A DNA stretch of 64,000 bases from Pseudomonas protegens (GTDB lineage: Bacteria > Pseudomonadota > Gammaproteobacteria > Pseudomonadales > Pseudomonadaceae). The position numbers were made by a program, and so were the translations under genes. Under the pieces are notes generated by a model. The model worked only from the letters and a program-made list of their open reading frames with translations, made no database searches and was not told the DNA's origin. The DNA is taken from the NCBI RefSeq assembly GCF_003363755.1, contig NZ_CP031396.1:6418501-6482500 (forward strand). The letters run 5' to 3'. This document shows, one piece after another, positions 51,108 through 60,024 of this stretch (the first letter of the stretch is position 1; each line of letters opens with the position of its first letter).

Positions 51108-51155
51108 ATAGAGGCACCGCCTATCGCTGTTTGATAAGCGGTGTCTCTATTATTT
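51108..51155. terminator. terminator at the left edge of the AT-rich cassette
   Basis: Eighteen-base arms (51108-51125 and 51133-51150) pair with two G-T mismatches and are followed by TATTT. It can serve the DUF3077 gene and, in the other direction, the nuclease-like gene. Confidence 0.7.
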
Positions 51156-51250
51156 AAGAGGCTACTTTCTGTAATTGGCCGCCGTTCGTGGCTGTCAGCT
51201 ATCTACCCAACTGGTGCTGGGGAAATATTAAGTGTCTGGTTCTAATTGGT

Positions 51251-52948
51251 CTAAAGCTCTGGTTCTGGCTCCAGTAGGCTATTAACCCAGAACCCTGGAG
51301 GGATTGGTAATTTATGATAATGACAGGCAACCATAATGACAGGCCAGAACCCTGATTTGATGGGCGATAGATTTTGCAAATCTGAATCCGTACGGCATGC
51401 CTCAGCAATAGTCGATATAAGTTGGCTGCCTCCTTTGTGCAATGGCAGCCCACAAAGAGCTCGCCCGTGAGAGTCTCCATCTATATAAAATCTCTCCTCT
51501 GACGTTGCGTCAGGAGACCAAAGCTGCAAGGTACAGTGCTTCAGCTCTTTCTGAGCAAGGCGGCTTAGTGAATCAACTGCCTCAGTTGCACCAAGCGCAT
51601 GCAACCAAGCAGCAAGCAATGGAACTACTGTGCTGCCTGCCATTGACTCTTTGAAGTATTCATCGGAATTATTTCGTGGATGTTCGGCGAGGTCACGGTA
51701 GTCTGAAAAAGAACTAGTGTAGCTGCCTCGTGTATGGACGGAGAAGTTGAGGCGAAAAGCCATTTCCTGGAGCCAAGACGCCACTCCTGTCGCATCAAGT
51801 CCACTCACTAGCCAAAGTTGAAGGAATAGAGAGATACTGGTTCCTTGTCGATCTTCTATAGGCAGAAATAATATTGGGTTGTTTCGGATTAGCTCCAGGC
51901 CCTTTTGTGTGAGCTGTACGATTTTTTTTCTGATTTGCTCTTTGTGTTCCTCGTCACTACGTTCTCCAATCCACTGGAACCATAAACCCGCCAGACCAAT
52001 ACGCCCCAATATTTCAAATAGGGCAAGGTTCACATCCAGCGAACTTCGGGAACCGGTGGCCATTGATAGACCATAGCGTATCTCAACATATGGCAGTACT
52101 CGTTTCTCGAGGAACTCCATAGAAATAGTGAGATGAAGCTCAATCATCTGTTGAACGACAATGCTGAGTGCCCTCAACTCTCGTCCGTTGGTGCCGAGAG
52201 TGGGTCGAAGTAACTCCCAAGCAGTCAGCAACGCCAGCTCGCTCGCTCGATAAGGTGATTCTATGTTGCCAGCACTGCGTGCCCACACAAACAGGATCCA
52301 CAGGCAGATGTTTAATTGCCGGGCAGAGCGAACACGGCCTTTTTCTGATGCGATGCCCGCCTTTCGAAGATCCGTTGTCAGGCGGCTAAAGTGCTCAAAA
52401 GAAATATCTGGCTCGTCGATCATTGCAACGGCTTTCTGGAAGCTGCTGCGTAGTACCTTAGGAAGGAGCTCTTCCCGTAGTATTCCTTTCAGAATCATTT
52501 CAGCAATTTTGTCGCCGTTCCATTCATCGAAACTGACTCTCTCCGTGGTGTTTTTTTCAATAAAGCCTGTTAGTTTTTCTCGTACTTGCTCATTTACATC
52601 TCCTCCAAAAGCCAAACAGATAACAATCTTCAGATTCTTGTATCTAGCAGGGATCCTGTTAGTGATGTAGGCATCCAGGATCTCACCCAATGAAGATCGT
52701 AGAGCCTGCGAATTTCCGTCCCAGTCTTGTCGGGTAAGGTCCCCCTTTTTGACTGAAAATAAAAAAATCTTCTTCTCTCCGTCGTCATCCTTCCCGACAG
52801 CTGCAATATCTACCCCAAGCTGGCTTGTTCCCCTTTGAGGGCGGGAGTAGACGTTGAAACCTAGCTCACTCAACAGATCTGGGAGGATGGCATCTAGCTC
52901 ATCTCGCTCTCTGAGTGATGCCAAGTAGTCGCGAATCAATAGCTTCAT
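51251..52948 (-). CDS. restriction-endonuclease-like protein with large helical C-terminus
   Basis: The 565-residue protein begins with a PD-(D/E)xK-type nuclease-like region: LPDLLSELGFNVYSRPQRGTSQLGVDIAAVG, with Asp47 in GVDI, and the second strand KKIFLFSVKKGDLTR, with Lys67. The acidic/Gln residue usual before the Lys is Ser65, so catalysis needs testing. Residues ~200-565 are helical with no recognised domain. The start overlaps the stop of the 577-residue partner gene by 4 bp (ATGA). Base composition is visibly lower in GC than the flanks and codon use differs, pointing to acquisition. Function is unknown; the nuclease domain and setting suggest defence. Confidence 0.7.
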   Translation of the reverse strand: MKLLIRDYLASLRERDELDAILPDLLSELGFNVYSRPQRGTSQLGVDIAAVGKDDDGEKKIFLFSVKKGDLTRQDWDGNSQALRSSLGEILDAYITNRIPARYKNLKIVICLAFGGDVNEQVREKLTGFIEKNTTERVSFDEWNGDKIAEMILKGILREELLPKVLRSSFQKAVAMIDEPDISFEHFSRLTTDLRKAGIASEKGRVRSARQLNICLWILFVWARSAGNIESPYRASELALLTAWELLRPTLGTNGRELRALSIVVQQMIELHLTISMEFLEKRVLPYVEIRYGLSMATGSRSSLDVNLALFEILGRIGLAGLWFQWIGERSDEEHKEQIRKKIVQLTQKGLELIRNNPILFLPIEDRQGTSISLFLQLWLVSGLDATGVASWLQEMAFRLNFSVHTRGSYTSSFSDYRDLAEHPRNNSDEYFKESMAGSTVVPLLAAWLHALGATEAVDSLSRLAQKELKHCTLQLWSPDATSEERFYIDGDSHGRALCGLPLHKGGSQLISTIAEACRTDSDLQNLSPIKSGFWPVIMVACHYHKLPIPPGFWVNSLLEPEPEL

Positions 52949-54678
52949 TTTTTCATCCTCTCATTTCGAAAAATACGGAGGGTGTAATCAAGTCCAACAG
53001 GATCAACGACTTCCATTCGCGGCATCTCGAATGAAACACCATGAGAGTGAAGTTCGATCTCTACGGGACGAAGCTTGTCTTGACCATCGTCTATAAAATT
53101 TACTGAACGATTGCCGTAAAGCAGTACAGAACGACTCACCAGATTCAAGAAGACAGAGTTATTTTCCGCTTCTTTATGGGCGTTTCGCATCTCATCCGAA
53201 ATGCGCAGGTGTTCTATACGACGGTGATGCTCCGATGGCTGAAGTTCTACTATAAGCGGAACTGATCGCTGAGCTTCGATATTTGCTTCATTCTGAGCAA
53301 GAGCCGAGATGACAGCCTTGCTAGCAGCATCCTCTGGAGAAATGCTTTCGAGATACTTTCGAATACAACCATAGTTTTGCAGCAAAGGATCAACTAGCAG
53401 CCTTTGTACTTCTTGAACTGTCATTTCGTCACATACGCGCAATACTGAGACTAATACCGATGCAGCCGTCGTTGGCTTGTAGAAGAACCAACCAATCGCC
53501 TTTCGACAGATGAATAACTGTGTAGCGGAAGATAGTGCTAAGTCTTCGGCTTTGAGATCTAATGGCACGCCATCAAGCTGTGGTCCTTGTATAGCGTCAG
53601 CAAGCCCCCTGCAAAGACGTGGAGTGCCAAGCTTGAGCCACTGAACTACTGCTTTGCTAAGGATGCCTGAAGAGTCAGAGAGCAGCGTTCCCATAAAGCT
53701 ATCTAAAGCTTCAAGTTCAAGATTGTCGTTTGAATGTGATAAAAGTAGTGTTGCGAGAGAAATGGCCGACTCGGAATAGTTGTGCTCCAGCAGCGACTGC
53801 AGGCCAAGATCTAGTTGCTCTATAGTTCCTTTTTTTGTGGAGTCTACATGATGTAGTGTATTCACTAGGAGTGTAACAATTTCTTGTGTAAGAGCCTGCG
53901 GGTACAGCCAAAGTACAAGTGCGCATTGGTGTATGGTTAAATGGCCGGGAGACGTCACTAGCCGACTTATTAATGCAGTTGCAGTTGCAGTTGCAGTTGC
54001 AGTTGCGGTGCCAGGGTTGCATGCTAGTATTTTCATTGTTGCATGCAAGATACTTGCGTTTACGGAGTCTTCAATGTGTTGATCTAATAGAATATTGAAG
54101 ATTTTAAATGTTTCGATGCAAGACTCTGAGGTTGTATGTTTGATACGTCCTAGAGCGATAATGGCAGCCTGGCGGCGAGTATCGTCATACTCAACTGCAA
54201 TACGTCTCGCCTCGGTCAAGTCGCTAATGGCATCCAGAGCGAACGAAAGATATCGACAAGCAATTTCATCACCTTCATGCGCTGCGGCGATAATCTTGGT
54301 AGCGCGCCGTGGATCGCGTGCGCACCAATTATAGAACGCAGTATTGGGTTCATTAGCTGCTCCGTCTCGTCCTCCCCGGTTCACCAATTCACTAACGCAA
54401 CGCATCATCCTTTCAGGTAGCGCATCTAATTCTGGCAAGAGGCGGCAAAAGAAGTCTGAGGCCATGAAGAACGCGCCTCCTTGAAGCTCTTGAAGAGAGC
54501 CTTCTTCAACAAGAGCCAATAAATCAATAGTTCCGGCATTGTGCAGTGCGATACATTGTTCTTCGATTACCTGAGTGTCCGTCCTGCCACTCATCTTGAA
54601 TCTACACGCCATTTGACTTGCTAATTCTCTACGCTCGAACAAATCGACTAATTCTGTGATTGTCGGCATCACGTCCAT
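52945..54678 (-). CDS. large helical protein of unknown function, partner of the nuclease-like gene
   Basis: The 577-residue protein has no signal peptide or membrane helix and is predicted by eye to be almost entirely helical, with repeat-like units such as DTRRQAAIIALGRIKHT and LDSFMGTLLSDSSG suggestive of HEAT-type solenoid structure. The C-terminal ~100 residues are strand-rich (SVPLIVELQPSEHHRRIEHLRIS, SVLLYGNRSVNFID). A Thr-Ala repeat at residues 224-235 comes from a hexanucleotide microsatellite. AGGGG precedes the ATG at 54678; ATG at 54669 is an alternative. It is the first gene of a two-gene operon and overlaps the nuclease-like gene by 4 bp. No known family recognised. Confidence 0.65.
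   Translation of the reverse strand: MDVMPTITELVDLFERRELASQMACRFKMSGRTDTQVIEEQCIALHNAGTIDLLALVEEGSLQELQGGAFFMASDFFCRLLPELDALPERMMRCVSELVNRGGRDGAANEPNTAFYNWCARDPRRATKIIAAAHEGDEIACRYLSFALDAISDLTEARRIAVEYDDTRRQAAIIALGRIKHTTSESCIETFKIFNILLDQHIEDSVNASILHATMKILACNPGTATATATATATALISRLVTSPGHLTIHQCALVLWLYPQALTQEIVTLLVNTLHHVDSTKKGTIEQLDLGLQSLLEHNYSESAISLATLLLSHSNDNLELEALDSFMGTLLSDSSGILSKAVVQWLKLGTPRLCRGLADAIQGPQLDGVPLDLKAEDLALSSATQLFICRKAIGWFFYKPTTAASVLVSVLRVCDEMTVQEVQRLLVDPLLQNYGCIRKYLESISPEDAASKAVISALAQNEANIEAQRSVPLIVELQPSEHHRRIEHLRISDEMRNAHKEAENNSVFLNLVSRSVLLYGNRSVNFIDDGQDKLRPVEIELHSHGVSFEMPRMEVVDPVGLDYTLRIFRNERMKK
53975..54004. repeat. hexanucleotide microsatellite (GCAGTT)5 inside the helical protein gene
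   Basis: Five perfect tandem GCAGTT units, followed by one imperfect unit, encode Thr-Ala dipeptides on the minus strand. Slippage would change the protein length by two residues per unit without frameshift. Confidence 0.85.
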
Positions 54679-54853
54679 GTCCCCTAATTAAAATACATTG
54701 ATCGATCAGATGTTCGATTTGTCTCTACGGTAGTGGAAAACTTTCAGTTATCTGGGTGCTAAAAACTCGCTTAGGATTGACTGGTTTTTAATTCAGAAGC
54801 TTTTCTTCCTGAAGATACATTCTGATTCTGGCATTCGACATAGGCTATCCCCC
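54679..54853. other. AT-rich promoter region of the cassette
   Basis: No gene is seen. Very AT-rich words such as CTAATTAAAATACATTGATC near 54690 and TTTTTAATTC near 54785 provide likely promoter elements for the minus-strand operon. The 3' end of the cupin regulator gene lies on the right. Confidence 0.4.
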
Positions 54854-55486
54854 TCAAAACGTCGGCGGCGTAATCACCCACAACACCACCGCATCCTCCT
54901 CCCCAGGATTCCCATACTTATGCGGTTCCTGGCTGGAAAAACTAAAGCTATCCCCCTCACTCAGCTGAAAATACCGTTCCCCCACCCACAGCTCAAAGCT
55001 CCCCGACAGCACATACCCGGCTTCCTCGCCCTCATGGCTGTAACTCTCCTTGCTGTACGTCCCCGGCGGAAACCGTGAGTGCAAAAACTCCAGCTGCCGG
55101 GTCGGTTGTGGGGTCAACAGCTGATCAATAATCCCGTTCTCATAATTCACCTGCAGCCGCTGTTTCTTGCGCACTACATAGCCCTGATCCTCGGGCGCGG
55201 TCTGGGTTTCGCTGGCGAAGAACCATTGGATGGTCACGCCCAGGCTGCGGGCGATGTTGAACAGGGCGGGGATGGAGGGGTAGGCGAGGTTGCGTTCCAG
55301 TTGGCTGATGTAGCCGGCGGTGAGTTCGCTCTGTTGCGCCAGTTCGCTCAGGGTCAGGCCGCGGCGTTTGCGCAGGCCGCGGATGCGGGTGCCAAGAAAC
55401 TGGGGGCCGCCAGGGGCTTGGTTGTCTGTGCCGGGTTCCGCTGCGGGAGGGCGGCTCGCTGGCGGCGTCTTGCTGCTGGGGTTCAT
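54854..55486 (-). CDS. XRE-family regulator with C-terminal cupin domain
   Basis: The 210-residue protein has an XRE helix-turn-helix at ~30-85 (LGTRIRGLRKRRGLTLSELAQQSELTAGYISQLERNLAYPSIPAL) and a cupin at ~130-205 (GTYSKESYSHEGEEAGYVLSGSFELWVGERYFQLSEGDSFSFSSQEPHKYGNPG) with the usual His/Glu metal positions. This is the PuuR-like type that often controls polyamine or amine catabolism, which fits the binding protein and demethylase genes beyond it. The N-terminal ~25 residues are Pro/Ala-rich. A MITE-like element lies directly upstream of its start. Confidence 0.85.
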   Translation of the reverse strand: MNPSSKTPPASRPPAAEPGTDNQAPGGPQFLGTRIRGLRKRRGLTLSELAQQSELTAGYISQLERNLAYPSIPALFNIARSLGVTIQWFFASETQTAPEDQGYVVRKKQRLQVNYENGIIDQLLTPQPTRQLEFLHSRFPPGTYSKESYSHEGEEAGYVLSGSFELWVGERYFQLSEGDSFSFSSQEPHKYGNPGEEDAVVLWVITPPTF

Positions 55487-55520
55487 GGCGGGCTCCGGAC
55501 CAAGAGAACGGGCGCATCCG

Positions 55521-55660
55521 CAGGCTGTGTGAAAACTACTGCGTTTGGCAATACTGCGTTAAAAACAGGCTCGGAATGCTCATTTACAGCCAGTAAACTC
55601 CGCTTCCTCGCCTGTTTTTGCCTTGTCTTGCCTTCACTCGTGACGTTTTCACACAGCCTG
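55521..55660. mobile_element. 140-bp MITE-like element with perfect terminal inverted repeats
   Basis: CAGGCTGTGTGAAAAC at the left end (55521-55536) recurs as a perfect inverted copy at the right end (55645-55660). Inside, AAAAACAGGC (55561-55570) and GCCTGTTTTT (55610-55619) form a second inverted pair. There is no transposase frame. The ends suggest a non-autonomous element mobilised by a transposase elsewhere; I found no clear target duplication. Confidence 0.75.
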
Positions 55661-55703
55661 CTCGGGCGCCCGTCCTGCAAAAGCCCTGGAGTATAAAGCA
55701 GCC

Positions 55704-57656
55704 TCAAAGCGCCCAGGCGACTTTCAAACCTTCATGGATGGCTTCTTCCACGGTGCGCGGTGCCAGGCAGTCGCCGATACGCTGGAAGGGCACCAGGCCT
55801 TTGAGTTGCTGGCCGAGGTCGTCCACCGATTGGTGGCCTTGGCAAAGCACCAGGCTGTCGACGTTTTCCAGCAGCATGGGTTCGCCGCTGGCGGTGTGTT
55901 GCAGGTACACGGTGCTGTCGTCGCAGCCGTAGAGGCGGGCGTAGGGGATGATCGGGATCGCCAGTTTGTGCAGTTCGCCGGCCATCTGGTCGCGCACGTA
56001 CAGCGGCAGGCTTTCGCCGCAGTGGGTGCCGTTGACCGCCAGTTGCACCTGGTGCCCGGCGCGTACCAGGCGTTCGGCGATGCCAGGGCCGATCCAGTCG
56101 CAGCGCCAGTCGGCCACCACCACGCTGCGGCCCAGTTGCACTTCGTCCCGCAGCACTTGCCAGGCGTCCACCACTTGCAGCTCGCCGCCGCGTTCGAAGT
56201 TCGGCCAGTAGGGCTGGGCGCCGGTGGCGATGATTACGTGGTCGGGGTTTTCGCGCTCGATCAGGGCGCGGTCGACTCGGGTGTTGCGCACCACTTCCAC
56301 TCCGGCCAGTTGCATTTCCCGTTGCAGGTTGGTGCTGGCGCCGCCGAATTCGCTGCGCCGGGGCAGCAGTTGCGCCAGTTGGATCTGGCCGCCCAGTTGC
56401 GCGCTGGCTTCGTAGAGGGTGACGTGGTGGCCGCGTTGGGCGGCGACGGCGGCGGCTTTCATCCCGGCCGGGCCGCCGCCCACCACCATAATGCGTTTGC
56501 CGCGGGTGCTGGGCTTGGGCTGGCCGTAGAGCAGTTCGCGGCCGGTTTCCGGGTGCTGGATGCAGGAGATCGGCAGGCCCTTGTGGAAGTGGCCGATGCA
56601 CGCCTGGTTGCAGGCGATGCAGGCGCGCACGTCCTCGGCTCGGCCGCTGTCGCTCTTGTTGGGCATCTGCGGGTCGCAGATCAGCGCGCGGGTCATGCCG
56701 CACACATCGGCCTGGCCCTTGGCGATGATGGCCTCGGCTTCCTGGGGCTGGTTGATGCGCCCGGTGACGAACAGCGGGATCGACAGTTTGGCCTTGAAGG
56801 TGCCGGCTTCCCGGGCCAGATAAGCCGCTTCCACCGCCATGGGGGGGACGATGTGCACCGCGCCGCCGAGGGAGGCGGAGGTGCCAGCGACGATGTGCAC
56901 GTAGTCCAGTTGCCCTTGCAGCAATTGCACGGCGGCCAGGGATTCGTCTTCGGTGAGGCCTTCGGGGTCGCGTTCGTCGGCCGAAATGCGCAGGCCGATG
57001 ATGAAGTCTTGATCGGTGCTGGCGCGCATGGCATCGAGGATTTCCCGGATAAAGCGCAGGCGCTGTTCCAGTTCGCCGTTGTAGCCGTCGCTGCGGCGGT
57101 TGACCCGCGGGTTGATGAACTGCGCCGGCAGGTAGCCGTGGCTGGCCACCAGTTCCACGCCGTCCAGCCCGGCCTGATGCAGGCGTCGGGCGGCGTCGGC
57201 GTAGCCCTGGATGATCTCGTCGATCATGTCCTGGTCCAGGGCCCGGGGCATGACCCGGAAGCGTTCGTTGGGCACCGCCGAAGGGGCGTAGGCCACGGCC
57301 AGCAGGCCGTCGGCGGACTCCATGATTTCCCGCCCCGGGTGGAAGATCTGCGACAGCACCACCGTGCCGTGGGCGTGGCAGGTTTCCGCCAGGCGCCGGT
57401 AGCCGTCGATGCAGGCGTCGTCGGTGGCCATCAGCACGTGGCTGGTGTAGCGCGCGCTGTCGTGGACCCCGGCCACCTGCAGCACGATCAGGCCGACGCC
57501 GCCTTCTGCCCGGGCGCGGTGGTAGGCAATCAGCTGTTCGTTGACCAGGTTGTCGGTGGGCATCGAGGTGTCGTGGCCGCTGGACATGATGCGGTTCTTC
57601 AGGCGTTTGCCACGGATCTGCAAGGGTGCGAACAGGTGCGGGAAGGCGCTGGTCAT
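55704..57656 (-). CDS. Fe-S flavin oxidoreductase of the dienoyl-CoA reductase / demethylase type
   Basis: The 650-residue protein has an N-terminal Old Yellow Enzyme-like TIM barrel (MTSAFPHLFAPLQIRGKRLKNRIMSSGHDT), the [4Fe-4S] cluster CIACNQACIGHFHKGLPISC and a C-terminal FAD/NAD(P) domain with the GGGPAG motif in IMVVGGGPAGMKAA. This is the architecture of 2,4-dienoyl-CoA reductase, trimethylamine dehydrogenase and the N-methylproline/dimethylglycine demethylases. The neighbours (polyamine-type binding protein, cupin regulator) make an N-demethylase more likely than a fatty-acid enzyme. GGAGT precedes the ATG at 57656; the frame extends to 57869 without support. Confidence 0.85.
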   Translation of the reverse strand: MTSAFPHLFAPLQIRGKRLKNRIMSSGHDTSMPTDNLVNEQLIAYHRARAEGGVGLIVLQVAGVHDSARYTSHVLMATDDACIDGYRRLAETCHAHGTVVLSQIFHPGREIMESADGLLAVAYAPSAVPNERFRVMPRALDQDMIDEIIQGYADAARRLHQAGLDGVELVASHGYLPAQFINPRVNRRSDGYNGELEQRLRFIREILDAMRASTDQDFIIGLRISADERDPEGLTEDESLAAVQLLQGQLDYVHIVAGTSASLGGAVHIVPPMAVEAAYLAREAGTFKAKLSIPLFVTGRINQPQEAEAIIAKGQADVCGMTRALICDPQMPNKSDSGRAEDVRACIACNQACIGHFHKGLPISCIQHPETGRELLYGQPKPSTRGKRIMVVGGGPAGMKAAAVAAQRGHHVTLYEASAQLGGQIQLAQLLPRRSEFGGASTNLQREMQLAGVEVVRNTRVDRALIERENPDHVIIATGAQPYWPNFERGGELQVVDAWQVLRDEVQLGRSVVVADWRCDWIGPGIAERLVRAGHQVQLAVNGTHCGESLPLYVRDQMAGELHKLAIPIIPYARLYGCDDSTVYLQHTASGEPMLLENVDSLVLCQGHQSVDDLGQQLKGLVPFQRIGDCLAPRTVEEAIHEGLKVAWAL

Positions 57657-57871
57657 TGCGGTGACTCCAGGCGGGCCAAGGGCAGGGGAGCACAGCCTTG
57701 GCGTTGTTATTGTTGGCCTATCAAAATTTACCGACAGTAAAAAATCAACTTGTTTTTTTACTGATGCTTGCAGTAGTTTCGATCTGCGCCCGCTTTTGGC
57801 GCGAACCTCACAACAATAAAAAAGGGCCGTGCCGGCGCCTGCCGGTGTGGCACCGCGACGAGGATTCACAG

Positions 57872-58933
57872 ATGAAAGCGCTCACCCGCAAGCACGGTTG
57901 TTCTTTCCTGGCCCTGAGCCTGGCCCTGGGTTTGTCCCTGGGCCAGGGCACTGCCCAGGCAGCCCCCGACATGGTGGTCGTGGCGTACGGCGGAGCCGGA
58001 CAAAAAGCCCAGGATGTGGCGTTGTTCCAACCCTTCAGCAAGGCCGATGGCAGCAAGCTGATCCAGAGCGAATACAACGGCGAAATGGCCCGTATCAAGG
58101 TCATGGTCGACACCGGCAACGTCGACTGGGACCTGGTGCAGATCGAAGGCCCGGACCTGATGCGCGGCTGCGAGGAGGGCATGTACGAGCCCCTGGACTG
58201 GAAGGCCCTGGGCCGTGCCGAGCAGTTGATTGCCGACGCCGCCCAGCCCTGCGGCTCGGCGGTGCTGGTGTGGAGCGTGGCCATCGCCTACGACCGCAAC
58301 AAGCTGGCCAAGGCCCCGGCGTCCTGGGCGGATTTCTGGGACGTCAAGCAGTTCCCCGGCAAGCGCGGCCTGCGCAAGCGCGCGGTGTACAACCTGGAGT
58401 TCGCGCTGATGGCCGATGGGGTCAAGGTCGAGGACGTGTACCAGGTCCTGGCCACGCCCCAAGGGGTGGAGCGGGCCTTCGCCAAGCTGACCGAACTCAA
58501 GCCCTACATCCAGTGGTGGGAAGCCGGGGCCCAGCCGGGGCAGTGGCTGGCCGCCGGCGATGTGGTGATGACCTCGACCTACAGCGGCCGCATCGCCGTG
58601 GCCGCCCAGGCCGGCGCGCCGCTGGCAGTGGTCTGGCCCGGCAGCCTGTACGGCATGGACTACTGGGCGATCATCAAGGGCTCCAAACACGTGGATCAGG
58701 CCAAGCGTTTCATCGCCTTCGCCAACCGCCCCGAGGTCCAGGTCGACTACGTCAAGCAGATCCCCTATGGCCCGACCAACACCCTGGCCGCGGCCAAGCT
58801 CGACCCGGCCCTGGCGCAGTGGGTGCCGACCTCGGAACAGAACCTCAAGGACGCCCTGGCGATGAACGTGGAGTTCTGGGTCGATCATGGCGAAGAGCTG
58901 GAAGAGCGCTTCAACGCCTGGGCCAGCAAGTAA
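57872..58933 (+). CDS. polyamine-type ABC transporter substrate-binding protein
   Basis: The 353-residue periplasmic protein has a signal peptide ending AQA (~residue 30) and a PotD/PotF-type body: MVVVAYGGAGQKAQDVALFQPFS, NGEMARIKVMVDTGNVDWDLVQIEG, then WWEAGAQPGQWLAAGDVVMTSTYSGRI and GSLYGMDYWAIIKGSKHVDQAKRFI. Acidic residues for amine binding are plausible but not individually assigned. GAGGA precedes the ATG. It is divergent from the demethylase-type gene and followed by a class II aldolase gene. No permease or ATPase gene is nearby. Confidence 0.85.
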   Translation: MKALTRKHGCSFLALSLALGLSLGQGTAQAAPDMVVVAYGGAGQKAQDVALFQPFSKADGSKLIQSEYNGEMARIKVMVDTGNVDWDLVQIEGPDLMRGCEEGMYEPLDWKALGRAEQLIADAAQPCGSAVLVWSVAIAYDRNKLAKAPASWADFWDVKQFPGKRGLRKRAVYNLEFALMADGVKVEDVYQVLATPQGVERAFAKLTELKPYIQWWEAGAQPGQWLAAGDVVMTSTYSGRIAVAAQAGAPLAVVWPGSLYGMDYWAIIKGSKHVDQAKRFIAFANRPEVQVDYVKQIPYGPTNTLAAAKLDPALAQWVPTSEQNLKDALAMNVEFWVDHGEELEERFNAWASK

Positions 58934-59020
58934 GCGTACCGGGCTGGACGCCTGCGGGCGTCCGGTCCTATTGTTTGCCCGCCCAGATTGCCCCACCCAC
59001 CCGCCTGGAGGACTCCAACA

Positions 59021-59815
59021 ATGAACAATATCGCTCCCAGCCCCCACGCCAGCGCCGAGCGCAGCGCCACCGAACAGCGCTTGCGGCAAGAGCTGGCGGC
59101 CTGCTACCGGCTGATCGCGCACTTTCGCATGACCGACCTGATCTTCACCCATATCTCGGTGCGCCTGCCCGGGCCCGAGCATCACTTCCTGATCAACCCC
59201 TACGGCCTGATGTTCGAGGAAATCACCGCCTCCAACCTGGTGAAGATCGACCTCAACGGCGAGGCCGTGGAGCCGTCGCCGTACCCGGTGAACCCGGCGG
59301 GTTTCGTGATCCACAGCGCGATTCACGGCGCCCGCGAAGACGCCCAGTGCGTGCTGCACACCCACACCAAGGCCGGTTGCGCGGTGGCGGCGCTCAAATG
59401 CGGCTTGCTGCCGGTGAACCAGATCTCCATGGAGTTCTATGGCCGCGTGGCCTATCACGACTACGAAGGCGTGGCCCTGGACCTGGGCGAACAGCAACGA
59501 CTGGTCGCCGACCTGGGGGACAAGAGCGTGCTGATGCTGCGCAACCATGGCCTGCTCACCGTGGGCGAAACCGTGAGCCAGGCGTTTTTGCGCATGTACT
59601 ACCTGGAGAAAGCCTGCGAGATCCAGCTGGCGGCCCAGGCGGCGGGGGAGATCGTCCTGCCGCCGGACGCGGTCTGCGCCCACACCGAACGCCAGTTCAA
59701 CGACCCGGGGCGGCCACTGCAGGAAGGCGAACTCAACGACCCGGACGCCATGCAACTGGCCTGGGCGGCGCTGCTGCGCCTGCTGGAGCGCATCGCCCCC
59801 GACTACCGCGCCTGA
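59021..59815 (+). CDS. class II aldolase/adducin family protein
   Basis: The 264-residue protein has the class II aldolase fold and metal site: HFRMTDLIFTHISVRLPGPEHHFLINPYGLMFEEI, then CVLHTHTKAGCAVA (His-x-His zinc ligands) and MLRNHGLLTVGETV (third His). These enzymes cleave or epimerise phosphorylated or free aldols using Zn2+. Substrate is unknown; co-location with the binding protein and demethylase suggests a step in breakdown of an amine or sugar-like compound. CTGGAGGA lies before the ATG at 59021. It is probably co-transcribed with the upstream binding protein gene (88 bp gap). REPINs follow. Confidence 0.87.
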   Translation: MNNIAPSPHASAERSATEQRLRQELAACYRLIAHFRMTDLIFTHISVRLPGPEHHFLINPYGLMFEEITASNLVKIDLNGEAVEPSPYPVNPAGFVIHSAIHGAREDAQCVLHTHTKAGCAVAALKCGLLPVNQISMEFYGRVAYHDYEGVALDLGEQQRLVADLGDKSVLMLRNHGLLTVGETVSQAFLRMYYLEKACEIQLAAQAAGEIVLPPDAVCAHTERQFNDPGRPLQEGELNDPDAMQLAWAALLRLLERIAPDYRA

Positions 59816-59838
59816 CCACACCTGGTTTTGTATCTACC

Positions 59839-59974
59839 TGTAGCCGCTGCTGAGCCCTGGCGAAGCTGCGAAAAGGCCCGCAGGGCCTTGCTTGGCGATC
59901 GCCAGCCGAACTTGTGTCGTCTTCACGATCGTTGCGTCCCTGCGGGCCGTGCGCAGCCTGCGGCAGCGGCTACA
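59839..59974. repeat. REPIN, copy 1
   Basis: TGTAGCCGCTGCTGAGCC at the left and an inverted CTGCGGCAGCGGCTACA at the right enclose about 100 bp. The left ~75 bp are nearly identical to those of the element at 60025-60175. The 466-bp region 59816-60281 is otherwise free of genes. Confidence 0.85.
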
Positions 59975-60024
59975 GGGACCGCGCCGTTTGTTGTTTTTGT
60001 CACGGTGCTCCCGGCTTTGTCATG

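Noticed and set aside
55734..57740. 668-codon open frame antisense to the Fe-S flavin oxidoreductase gene
   Set aside because: Shadow of the GC-rich minus-strand gene, whose Fe-S and FAD motifs are complete.
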